Below are positions 45,731 to 56,842 of a DNA stretch of 64,000 bases, piece after piece. The position numbers and the translations under genes are program-made. The notes under the pieces were generated by a model, which was given only the letters and a program-made list of their open reading frames with translations, was not told the origin of the DNA and did no database searches. The stretch comes from Fistularia commersonii (lineage: Eukaryota; Chordata; Actinopteri; Syngnathiformes; Fistulariidae), in NCBI GenBank assembly GCA_037954325.1, contig JBBMNZ010000001.1, forward strand, positions 13,706,758 through 13,770,757, in the 5' to 3' direction. Within the stretch, counting starts at the first letter, position 1; every line of letters begins with the position of its first letter.

Positions 45731-48700
45731 GTCAGAACTAAAGAATGTTATTTACTAGAGATTTAGAGAAAGTATTAACATTGTCTTGCCTTTATGTAGT
45801 GTATATATGAACCGTCTTATGATAAATGGTTTGAAGAAGCAGATTTTTCTGATGGCTATTGCCATTTCAACATAAATCTTTATATTTACCCTTACTGAAA
45901 GAGCCATTTGGCTTAATCGCCACGAGTACGCTGCATTTATGAGTCAAATGACTTTTTTTTTCCCCAACAATTACTCGTAATAGCCGAACCCATCGTTCAG
46001 CAAAAGTGCACAAAGGCGATGCATATTATGCAATACCAGTCTAAACATCATTCACACTCATTTCTCACTCTGTTCTCTAGAAGGTCAATTTTCTTGAGTC
46101 TGCCAAACCTACTTCACAGCAATTTCACGCCTTTGTTGTATAATTGCGCTTTAAGAATCGGTCACATCCGATTCACATCTGCTCTGGCTATTGTCCTTTT
46201 AGGTCTAGCACTACAGTCTCCAAAGAAAGCCATGATATCATGAGAGCAAAGTTGTTTCTGAAGTGGTAAAAATCTAATTTCACCCTGACACCCTTGTGAA
46301 ATACCCAAGGCTCTGAGCTGGCAGGGGAAGAAGTATAGCACCCTTCCTGTCCTGTTGATTGTGCCAGCCCTTGTCACTCGGAGGCCCAACAGATAAATAG
46401 AGACACGGCAGCAACAGCCATTAATGTCAACGGTAATGCTGTATTTTCAGAATATTAAACCGTGCTGATCCATGGCTGCCGAAGGTGAGCCGGGGGCTGT
46501 GGCCATTTCATTTCAGTTCAAAGGAAAAAAATTGGTCAGGATGAACACAGCTGAGTGCTTCCTCCTCGACAGTCATTTGAGTTAATAAAAACAAAGAGCA
46601 TAATTCACACTTACTATAGACACTATTCTCAATATTCTGGTACAGATTATAGGATACTTTAATTGTAGAATTATACATTTCTTCATTTCTATCATTTCAT
46701 CAATAGACATACCGTCATTCCAGCATCTCATAGTTATTTAATGTATGCTTGAAACACACTTGTTTTTGTATTCCTACTCCTTAATGTACTCATGGCATAG
46801 CTGCACATTTAGTCGAAAAAAGGAACATACATACTGTAAAATATCAGGGTGGATAACGAAATGATTCTCATGAAAATTATGTAAATGGTTTGCTGTCTTT
46901 AGTCTCCAGAAGTGAACCCCTATGGGGGAAGTTGCAATAGCTGATCAAAATGCCATCATCTACCATCAGAACCCCACATGATGGGACGTCTCCGACGAAC
47001 GATTTTCACCAGGAACAGAACCTAACGGTATAGATTGGCATAGAAATATAATTTGGTTTTGACAAAACTGAACGTAGAAAATAGAAAAGAAACTGTGATA
47101 TTTTTCTTCGAAAAGTTGTACGATGATTTTGAAATATAGCACGGAGCTCATTGAATTTTCAGAGCATATATAATGTGTGTGAAGGAACTTATAAAGGTAT
47201 GTGTGCTGATGGAATTGGAATAAGAAACATCAGCTGCTGAAGGAACATACCATTCAAGTCCTTGGAGGTGCGTCATTGGCCTCAAATATATAAAACTGGA
47301 GGACTATTTAGTACTGATTAAGGCCATGATAATTTCAGGATTTATTGCATGTATCAAGTGGTGTCTGTTTTTATTTCTTTGCGTGATTTTTTTTCAATTT
47401 ACCAGATAATGTTACGACATAAGCTCTCCTCTGGAGCTAACAGTAAATTAGGTAAGATGACGACAAGCCCCCGCTGTCCAGAGTCCTGAAGACCTTGGAC
47501 AGAAAAGTGACAAGGATTTTAAGGGCACTGTCCCTTGATGGAGATCCATCAGTTAACCTGGCAACCAATCACAGTGGGCTTGCTGTCAGTAGGACTGAAT
47601 GTTCTAGTCAGAACTGTTTTCAGTGCTTGCTGCAAAGAGGAAAGGAGATTACAGCTGTTTGTGCCCTCCAGTTTATTCATGCGATTTCAGATTATGTGGT
47701 TTTGACCAGATGCTGCTTTGATGGATCACACCCAGCTGTCCAGGTGGATAAGTATCCATAACATAGATAACATGTGGCTTCATAAATGTTTTCTCGGTAA
47801 ATGCAGCTATTTTGACAGTGTAGCATTGTACTCCGCTTAACTTTCACATTATGCTTATTAAAGTAAATTACACTAAACAATAAAACAAAAATAACTAAAA
47901 GGTAAGGTCTGCCTCAGATAGTTTTTAGTGAACATGTATACCCTTTCTCTGAACCTGCCTTTCTCGCTGCTCATTAACTACCTGATTTCTCTGCTTTGAA
48001 TGATCTCTGCAAGATTAACAAAATGAAACATGCATCTTATAGGCACTATTTTTTTAGAAAAAAAAAATGGACAAACATCCAGTTTGTCTCTGGGACAGCT
48101 AAGGGAATTGGCTTCTGCCTCTCAAAGGTCAGCCATGTAGCCACACTGCCATCCTCGCTGCTGATGTAGCTTCTATTAATCTATCATTAATTAGCCTGGT
48201 CTGTCCCTGTGGCACTGAGTTTGGAAAGTGGACGCATAGTATTGGGGAGCCTGTTGTACATTTGCTGGCTCATGAATGCCTGGTGCATTGAGGAAGACAG
48301 TGGGAGAGATAGTGGACGTCTCTCCTGCTAGAAGCAATTTAGCACATAAATGACACTGTTTTCTTGCCGTTTCCCATGTCACCTTACAATGATGGAACAA
48401 TCCATTAATCCTATGTTATCTCTCAGGCAGCTCATGGGTGTTGACAGAGGCACTAAATCCACTCTGGCTGGCTAAGTACATCCTGTCCTGGGTGGTAGTG
48501 CAACAAGGGCAGATTGGCTGGTCTGTGATGTCAAGTGACATCACCGCAGAGATGTCCGAAATGCCCGTGACTGTCTATATGACTTTCGTTACTCCTAATA
48601 AATTGAAATGTGAAAACAGCTGCACTTATCTCACTTTTACTTCAAGAAGCTGTCTGATGATCTAAAATACAATGAGGGTTGTTGCATGATACTTTCCCTT

Positions 48701-49565
48701 TTCAGATTGTAATTACTCCCAATCAACCTGCTGTATTCCAGAGCGACAGCTCGAGTGACAGCGAGAGTGAGGACAACTTCATTGTGCTGCCACCTCGAGA
48801 CTACCTGGGCCTAGCTATTTTCTCCATGCTCTGCTGCTTCTGGCCCCTGGGCATCATTGCCTTTTGCTATTCTCACAAGGTAAATGGTCAAAGATCTCAA
48901 GCTTGTCGTTCCTGTGATTATACTGTATTCTACCAATGGTCAGTCAAAACAAGCAGTTAGAAAGGCACTGCTGCAGCCCATTTTCCACCCTCTGAGTCCC
49001 CTTTCATCTGTTGCAAATGACGCACTATGTAAACCCAGCAGGTTTCCCCCTGTGGTTTAGTGCTGTTTAAGCAATGTTCCAAAATTGTTCTTTCTGCTAA
49101 TGCATGATATTATTACATTGTTGTATCCATTAGTGGCAACAGGTGAATCTGATGTCGCAGTCTTTCTGATTCCTTCAAAATTAGTCTAAAGCTCCACAAC
49201 CAGATTATGTTTTGATTGGTAAAAGGCGTAAACACAGTCAAACAGCATATTTGTTACAGTCAGAAGGATAATGGTCTAATTACCATGGTAACTAATGGCT
49301 CACCGAGTGCATTTCTTGTTCTCCCTCTTTTAACTGTAGCTCAACACCTACACACACTCAGTGTTGATGAGTAACACTGCTCATTTCACTCTCTGCTTTG
49401 TTTTGTCAGACTGGCAAGGCCATTGCTAAGGGAGACTTCTCCAGAGCAGGGATGAGCTCCAGAAGAGCCCTATTCCTGGCTGCGCTTTCCATTACTATTG
49501 GTTCAGGGATGTATGTGGGGGTGGTTGTAGCCCTCATAGCCTATCTGTCAAAGCCCGGGCACTGA
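45305..49565 (+). CDS. syndig1l: synapse differentiation-inducing 1-like protein, complete
   Basis: A three-coding-exon gene of 251 residues (human SYNDIG1L 238). It belongs to the CD225/dispanin membrane proteins; the relative SynDIG1 regulates AMPA receptor synapses, and SYNDIG1L (TMEM90A, Capucin) is expressed in striatum. The protein starts MESLSELQNPLL, a signature that favours SYNDIG1L over SYNDIG1. It has LHLAVEAFYKPSF mid-way, an acidic SSSDSESEDNF stretch at 157-167, a first hydrophobic segment at about 175-196 with FSMLCCFWPLGIIAF, a basic loop, and a second membrane helix at about 220-245. The short C-terminus ends SKPGH. All three exons join in phase 0. The upstream GTG in frame at 45290 is ignored in favour of the ATG at 45305. 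Confidence 0.93.
45731..48705 (+). other. syndig1l: syndig1l intron between coding exons 1 and 2
   Basis: A 2.97-kb GT-AG intron. No coding or mobile sequence recognised inside it. Confidence 0.85.
48706..48879 (+). CDS. syndig1l: syndig1l coding exon 2 (gene exon 3)
   Basis: The acceptor is CCCTTTTCAG and the donor GTAAAT. The 58 codons hold the acidic Ser-rich stretch, the LPPRDYLGLAIF motif and the first membrane segment with the Cys pair of FSMLCCFWPLG. Confidence 0.95.
49410..49565 (+). CDS. syndig1l: syndig1l coding exon 3 (gene exon 4)
   Basis: Follows TTTTGTCAG and ends at TGA. The 51 residues start TGKAIAKGDFSRA and contain the C-terminal membrane helix. Confidence 0.95.
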   Translation, partial: TGKAIAKGDFSRAGMSSRRALFLAALSITIGSGMYVGVVVALIAYLSKPGH

Positions 49566-50155
49566 TAGCAGCAGGACCAGTTTTCTCTGGGGGAAGAGAG
49601 GAATTCAGATTGGAGGATGGAGGAAAGAGGAAAAGAAAATCATGGATTTCATCTTTCCCAAATATGTGTGCCTCTACTGCTGTGTGGTTGCCAGGGAAAA
49701 GAATAAGCTATATGAAGGGAATAGAAGAAACAAATAGAAAGACATGAAAAAAGAAGTGTCTGGATGGTATGACCTATTTTGACAGCATATTCAGGAGTAA
49801 TCTTTAATTCTGGGATTAAATGAGCCCACCAAGGAAAGACAGGAAGACAAGGAAAAGATGGCGCTGTGCAGTTGTGCTGTACATTTATACAACTGAGCTC
49901 ATAGCAGTAAAATATATAGCTGCATTTTCCCACATTAGATGTTTACAGCTTTTTGTTTTACCTAAACAACTGTTGTATTATGTGTCAATACTATTGTGTA
50001 TTGTCCTCTCCGTAAATGAATTCTGTAGATGGTGTAAACCAGTTGGAATTTTAAATGTGAATTTTTTTGAAGGATCATGCCAGAGAATAACCCAGTATGT
50101 TATTATATGACCTTGAATAAAAGGTGAACAATAAAGTGACTTTCAGTGTACACAC
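49566..50155 (+). other. syndig1l: syndig1l 3' untranslated region
   Basis: About 590 bases to a pair of AATAAA signals at 50116-50121 and 50130-50135. No other gene seen. Confidence 0.7.
50116..50135 (+). terminator. syndig1l: syndig1l polyadenylation signals
   Basis: Two canonical AATAAA hexamers 14 bases apart, followed by GT-rich sequence. Confidence 0.7.
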
Positions 50156-50704
50156 AGCTGCTGAGCAGTGGTCAAAGTGAATATTCGTTTTTAACTGTAT
50201 TCTATAAACTGAGTAAATTAAACACAATTTGGCATGACTAATGACCCATATTCTTTAATGTCTTTTATCTTTTTAATTAGTGGTTTTGGGAAAGGAAATG
50301 CATACTAAATGCCAGAAATCAATTCTTCCTTTGAACATGTCGAAGGAGGACACTCATCAACCATAAAAAATGTAAATAGTTCTGATCCCATTTGAAGCGG
50401 AGTCCCTGGGTTACTACAGTGTCATACAAATAGCAAGCCCCACACCCTTACACCGTAAAGAAAATAATGCAATATTTTCAAGTTATAGTAACAGCTATAT
50501 ATTCTTCTTTTTTTGGTGCACAACATAGATTTGAGGAGAACTATGATCTCCTCTTTTCTGATCTCTGCACCCTTTTTTCTGCATTATAGAGCATGAGATG
50601 AAAGCGCACAAGTCTCACAAGCTTGTCATCCAGCTTTTAGGTAGCAAATGGTCATACTTCTCTGCAAAGGCAATATGAAAGAAAAAGGACGTAGAGGACA
50701 AGTA

Positions 50705-50772
50705 CTAAAGTCCATCCACCCATCAATTATCTACAGCTTATCCTGCACTTGTGATTGTGGGGATGCTGAAGC
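50705..50772. repeat. dispersed repeat fragment
   Basis: CCATCCACCCATCAATTATC followed by TACAGCTTATCCTG is a degenerate copy of a CCATCCATTATCTATACCGC-type end common in fish. Confidence 0.5.
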
Positions 50773-53700
50773 CCAAGCACTGAAGTATTGAAGGAAATTA
50801 TGATCCTTCTCCTGTCTCATCATTTTATCAGTTTGAAGCTAGACATTCAAGCTATTGAATAGCAGTCAGAGTTGAACCAACTCTGCCACATTCTCATCTA
50901 AAAACATGTTTCAGGAATAAACCCCAATAGATTATGCAACATTATGTAACATTATGTAACATTTTATAGGAGGATGGTGCCCCACCCCAACCCCCCTCAA
51001 TATTTTTTTCTGGCCAGGCACAGATATCCCACCAGCATCTCTAAAGTACTGGAAGGTACTTGGTAATTAAGTCGGATTAAACAATAGATTATTGGTTCTT
51101 TACGTAAACGTAACCTTGATAAACTTGACCAGCTTCCTTATCCAAGGCAGTCACTCCAGTTCCTCCTCAGTAACTGTTCCCCTAGTTCACCTGGCCAACT
51201 GCTCTATAGTTCATACAATTTACAGATGGTCTCTCCTTTCATCAGTCCTCAAATCCCAAGCTCTCCCTCTCATTGCCTCTTGCATGAAATGTACAAAACT
51301 AAACCAAGCCTTCCAGTGATTTCCTGGCAGAAAATGAATCGGTGCCACTACGAAACCCAAGTACAGGTCAATGCTTGATTGAACTCTCACTCACTCTTGA
51401 CAACTCTACAAACTTCGCCGGGCACCATCTATCAGCAGTTTGATCTAACATAAACAAAACTCCTCTGGGTCCAGCCTGAGTGAAACTAATATTTTCTCCT
51501 TATAACAAAATGGTTTCTGTTCAAAACCAATAATTTCACATCGGACCATGTTACAATGGTGTGCCCTGTATTTTATTGCTATAGTTTGCTCCAGAGACTC
51601 AGATTCCAGTGCTGAAGACATTGTCTCTTCTGCTTCCTTTAGGTTTGTATATTATATTCAAGTGCAGAACTGCACTTGCTGGTGTTATTAGTTACTGGTA
51701 TAATGTTTACCTCATTTAGTATGATAGCTAGTACAATATAGGGATACGACTCTAAGTCTATTCGGATGAGTAACAGCGTTTTCTTTACTTGCAAAATCTG
51801 TCCCTAAACCTGAGTCACTCCAGCTATGATGCGAGAGGTTGGTTGAAAAAAAAAAGTTAGCAAATGAGCATACAGCCACAATGATTGTTTATTGTTTGGT
51901 TTAGACAACTACTCAAACTCCAGTGTGTTTTGTATATTTAGGCTAACAAATTGATGTGAAGAGATACTACACAAACACACATAAGGGCTATGTAGAGCTG
52001 TTCATTTCCCATGTTTTTCAGTACTTTAATCTGCCCTTTGACTATTTTGATTTAGATCCAGCTCTATTGTTGAAATTAGGTGACCAAAAATAAATAGCAA
52101 GATGTGAAACCATCATGCCCCATGAAAATGTTTTTATTAGATTAACTATACAAAAGACTGGAAGATAGAAAACAATGTTGTAATCCATTGGCTGTGTAAA
52201 AAATTCTCTAAGTTCATCGAAAATTGTATTTTGAGGAGCAGGTCTATCTGCTTTATTTTTTTCCGACACAAATTTTGGATAGAATTTACTTTATTCTCAG
52301 ATTATGTGTGCAAACACTGACGATGCATAAAGTACAATTAAGCATAAGCAGTGTGCATGTTTAAAAACTCCCTGCAGGTTCATTGTTTTTGAATTTTTAA
52401 AGGCTTCTTTCCCTTGTTGGAATCATTTTAAAATATTTATTATTGTATATTCATGTTCCTATTATACAAAAGAGGGGTAGAGGGGTGCTTCAAAATCAAA
52501 AATGGTTCAGTTATCTTATATAACTTGCACATTGCCAAGCAGACACAGGACCTGGAACTAAAAAAAAGAAGGCTTAGTTTGGATTGTTAAGAGTGTTATC
52601 AACACCAGATAATTGCAATGATAATAATAATCCATATCTCATGATGGATGTAGGGGTAGTTTGAAATAAGTTATAGAGAACAAGGCAAAAACAGTGTCAT
52701 ATTGTCTCTTCTTAGTCTACCTCAAGTCTGGCATGACTTTTCAGTGCATTGGTATCACTCACAGTCTGGAGGTGAATTCAGCTGCCAAACTCAGCATGTC
52801 AACTCTGGCTTTCTGAAGTCAGGATGGCAGAACAAAATGAAAGCTGCACTTTATTCCCCTTAAGGGTTTGAAAGGGTCATTACAGTTGCACAACAAATTT
52901 ACCTCATAAGCCTGAGTATCCGAAATCACTTGGAAACTTGCAGGTTCACCTCTGTAGTGGGAAGCGCTCAGTCAGCTCCAGAGTCAAAAGTAAATAATTA
53001 CATCTGTATTGCAAACATTGCTTAGCTCTATGATGCAAATACACTGCCTGTCCTCTGTTATTTATCTGTTTTCTCATCTTTCCAGTCTCTAATGCATGAA
53101 ATCTAACTCAGCAGGGGGCAGGCAATGGCAAAGGGGCTGCTCTCATCAACAGAGGCATTATGAATTGCTTAATTTTGAGTGAGGCTCTCCCCCTCTCAAT
53201 AAATGGGAAGCACCACTCACTCCCTCACTCACTTACACACTCACACATGATCCAATGACTTTATGAGTCATCCTCCCCCATGTGAATTAAACTTTCTAAG
53301 AGGCAATTGCAAGTTATATCTGAACCTTTAGAGATTATTTATCACATTTATTTCAGTTGGACTGGTCTCGCACTATGACCGTCTTCAGATATTAACAGAT
53401 TAGAGACAGACCTAATGGCAGATTTAGCCATCCCAAATAATCTCAAGATACACCAATTTATTTCAGGCAAGAAAAACACTTGGGGCTTCATTTTTATTAT
53501 CTAAATTGCAGGACTCAGCACAGTGGGTTTTCATTAAGTCAATAGATGAACAAATCAGATTGTCCTTTGTAGGCACAATATATCACCATACCTTCATTTC
53601 CATTGTTCATCGTGGTAATCCTTCATATTTGTGGGTCTGTTTTGGGTGTATTTAGAGCAAAAAATAGATCAACAGAGAAGTAGATCACCTCCTGTACTTT

Positions 53701-54212
53701 TTAAGAAGAAGATGCAGCAACAATTGCATTTGTCTGAGTGAAGTGGTTTATGAGAGCACTTTTACCTGGAGGCAAATACAAGTGTCTTCAAGAACACATA
53801 ATTCGGTTTTTGTTTTTGCAAGCGTGAGGCAAAAAAAAAAATTATCGGGGAAATAACTCTATTTACACATTCATACATATACCAGACATACATAACCCTA
53901 TTGTACTATCATTGCTTTCTATGAATCATCAAACAAATAATATTCACCAGTGTTACTGTGGACAGTGAGCAAGATATAAAAAAGCTTACAGTTAGACATA
54001 GCTTAAAACATCCGGGAATAATATCTTCAGTCCAATGATTAGACCCAACCTACGTGCCAAATTAAGCAAGAAATATATGACTTACTCATGGTGAGATTTT
54101 CCCCTTATAAGTACATATGGATTTCTTGTTTTCTTGAGTAAGTGAAAGAGAACTACTACACTGTCAAAGAGGTAAAACTTAACTCAAATCAAGGTGTTTT
54201 ATTATTGAATCT

Positions 54213-54250
54213 CTGTGTGTGTGAGTGTGTGTGTGTGTGTGCGTGCTTGT
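54213..54250. repeat. (TG)n microsatellite
   Basis: Imperfect TG run of about 38 bases. Confidence 0.85.
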
Positions 54251-54479
54251 GTGTAATTGGTTATACTTTAGGTTTTTCACGGTTTGATCGGCTACTGCAG
54301 ATTCTTATTGCATCTCTGTTCTTTTCACTTTCTTCGGAAAAATCACATTTTGTCAGGCACATGGCCTGAATGTAATTACTTACTCCTTTGTCGTTTCACA
54401 GTCATGTCTATGAAGAGAGTCTGTAACCCTTCAAATTAATGTATAATATAGCAGGTTAGCTAAGAAACCCAAACAATGT

Positions 54480-55172
54480 AGCCTGTTGGCAGCACAGACC
54501 AGTGTCTCCCTGAGTGAGTCCCAAGCCTGGAAAAATGCGGCGGGTTGCGTCAGGAAGGGCATCCGGCGTACAACTTTTGCCAAAACAAAACCTGAATCAA
54601 ACCTAACAATCTCTTACCACATTGGTACCCATTGGTACAGATGACCTACATGGTACCAGTGGAAATTGGGCTACATATGATCAAATAAGGTGAGGAGGAA
54701 GGCGTGTTCTGAAGCAGAGAGAGAAAAGGAAAGGCAAGAGCCGGAGACAGAGTAGGGACTTTGAATATTAGGACTATGACAGGAAAAGGTAGAGTTGGTC
54801 AACATGATGCAGAGAAGGAAGGTGGATATACTGTGTGTCCAGGAGACCAGGTGGAAAGGTAGTAAGGCTAAAAGCTTCGGACCAGGCTTTAAGTTGTACT
54901 ATCATGGTACTGACAATAAGAGAAATGTAGTAGGAGTTATCTTGAAGGAGGAGCTTGTTAGGAACGTTCTGGAGGTGAGAAGAATGTCAGATAGACTTAA
55001 GAGTCTGAAATTGGAAATTAAAGGTGTAATGCTCAATGTTATTATTGGCTATGCCCCGCAGGTGGGATGTGAGTTAGAAGAGAAGGAGAAGTTCTGGAAC
55101 AAGTTAAATGAAATGATGCAGAATATCCCAAGAGATGAGAGAGTGGTAATTGGTGCAGACTTCAATGGGCAT
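54480..55172 (+). mobile_element. RTE-like LINE, 5' part only
   Basis: Matches the first 740 bases of the LINE at 34.2-37.2 kb: leader (GTCAGGAAGGGCATCCGG) and endonuclease N-terminus. The frame from about 54795 stays open through VDILCVQETRWKGSKAKSFG and LKSLKLEIKGVMLNV to VVIGADFNGH, then stops matching at about 55171. The expected reverse transcriptase and 3' tail are absent. The endonuclease part is better preserved than in the longer copy, with the catalytic QETRW and GADFNGH motifs intact. Confidence 0.88.
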
Positions 55173-55619
55173 AACAATTCACAGTGCATCATTTGTCAAA
55201 ACAAAAAAGGTGATCTCACTTTGTAATTCATTACTGTGACAAACCCTCAGTCTGCATTGTATTTTTACATCATCTATTCCTCCAGATCTTTTTTAATCAA
55301 GTCTGACAAAGTCACCAGACTTACATCCAGTAAATAAAAAAAAGAAAATGACAAGATCTAGAACAGCGAATATATTCTTAGAAAGCTATGATGAATGGAG
55401 TGAAACAAAATCAATAAGAAAATTGAATTGAAACACACAATATTAAATGTGAGAGGTACATTTATAAAGAGCATAATGCTGCAGGTGTTTCCAGACACGC
55501 ACAATTCACGTTGAACTGTACAGCACAGTTAGCTTCTGTCTTTACAACGTAAATTTAAGAGGCTGATTTATAATAGAATTGAAAAGAGGGACTGACACTG
55601 TTTTATTTTGCTTGGTTTT

Positions 55620-55700
55620 TCAAAGTCAAGGTCAAAGTCAGCTTTACTGTCAATTTCTCTGCATATACTGGACATACAGAAGAATCGAGAAGGCGTTTGT
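55620..55700. repeat. LINE 3' tail-like repeat
   Basis: CAAAGTCAAGGTCAAAGTCA then GCTTTACTGTCAATTTCTC is a common fish retroelement end. Confidence 0.6.
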
Positions 55701-56782
55701 AACAATTCAGAGGTGACATGAAATTAACAAAATAATAATATAATATATCAGTGCAAATTAGCAGCAAAGCGCACTGTTACATTAAACAGTAAACATTAAA
55801 CTATGAGGTACTTCACCAGGCACGTTCTAGCTTACCCTTACAAATCAATGAAAGACACTATATGACAGGCAGGTCTGGAGACAATAATGTATGAGGCTGG
55901 TTTAATGGAGAGGCAAAACTGTCTCACACCTCCTTTCTAACACATCAATGCAGCAAACTGCTACCATTCAAGAACTCAACAAATTCATATGGCATTAAAA
56001 TTAAGTGAGCATTAGTTTTGTCCTGCTGGAAAAAATATGAGGGATGTAGATGTGGTGAATCATGAGGTCTACTTTCAAAGCTATATGCAACATGAAAAAT
56101 ACAAAGGAAAGTTGATTGGCGAGTAGGACTTGTACCACACTATAATTACAGTGAAGGATTAAGGTATGCATATTGAAGGAAATAATTCCTACAATCAAGA
56201 AAAGTAGGTTTGTTCCTCTAGAACTCATTCTTCCAATCAGTTTCCCTCCGTGATGGAACCACATAGTTTAGCCCTTTTTTCACATTCCCCTAAGGAAATG
56301 GCTTCTGACAGGGAAACAATGGTCAATGGGCCTGTATTTTGCCAGGAAAATGGGCTACGTGACAAAAGGATGACTGCCTTGATTCTGAATGGACATGTTC
56401 CTGGAACAGCTTGTGTAAAGGAAACTACAGATATTGGCAAGAATCTAAACACTCAGTGGCAGTTACAGCTGGAGTGGATACAGCCAGCGTAAATGGAAGC
56501 TGTCACAAAGGGAACAACTGCAATATAATTGTGGGTGGGAAAGAGATGATAGGTACATGCATAATAGTGATATTGGGAATAAACAGGAAAAGGTTTATGG
56601 CCCCAGATGCTTCAACCAGGAGTCACTATTCCATATCAGAAACGTCTCTTTCGAAATCAGCAGCGTTACTGGGTTGTCCATATCACCATACATACTGATG
56701 TGTCACTGATAGATCAATCAAATGAGCAAAAAAATTGCCTAGTTAGAACAAATGAGTAGAATTTGCAAAATATTTTGTACAT

Positions 56783-56842
56783 TACATTATATACATTTTA
56801 TTTAAGGCGCCTTACTTGAAACTCAAGGACACTGTACAGTTA
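56783..56842. repeat. dispersed repeat fragment
   Basis: ATTTTATTTAAGGCGCCTTA then ACTCAAGGACACTGTACA matches a repeat end recognised from many fish genes. Confidence 0.55.

Larger units (their letters stand above)
50156..54475. other. intergenic DNA, no gene seen
   Basis: No recognised coding sequence. There is a short dispersed-repeat fragment at 50.71-50.77 kb and a TG microsatellite near 54.21 kb. Confidence 0.55.

Noticed and set aside
51092..51450. Plus-strand open frame rich in Ser and Leu with an unusual local composition
   Set aside because: It may be part of an old retroelement, but no motif is diagnostic.
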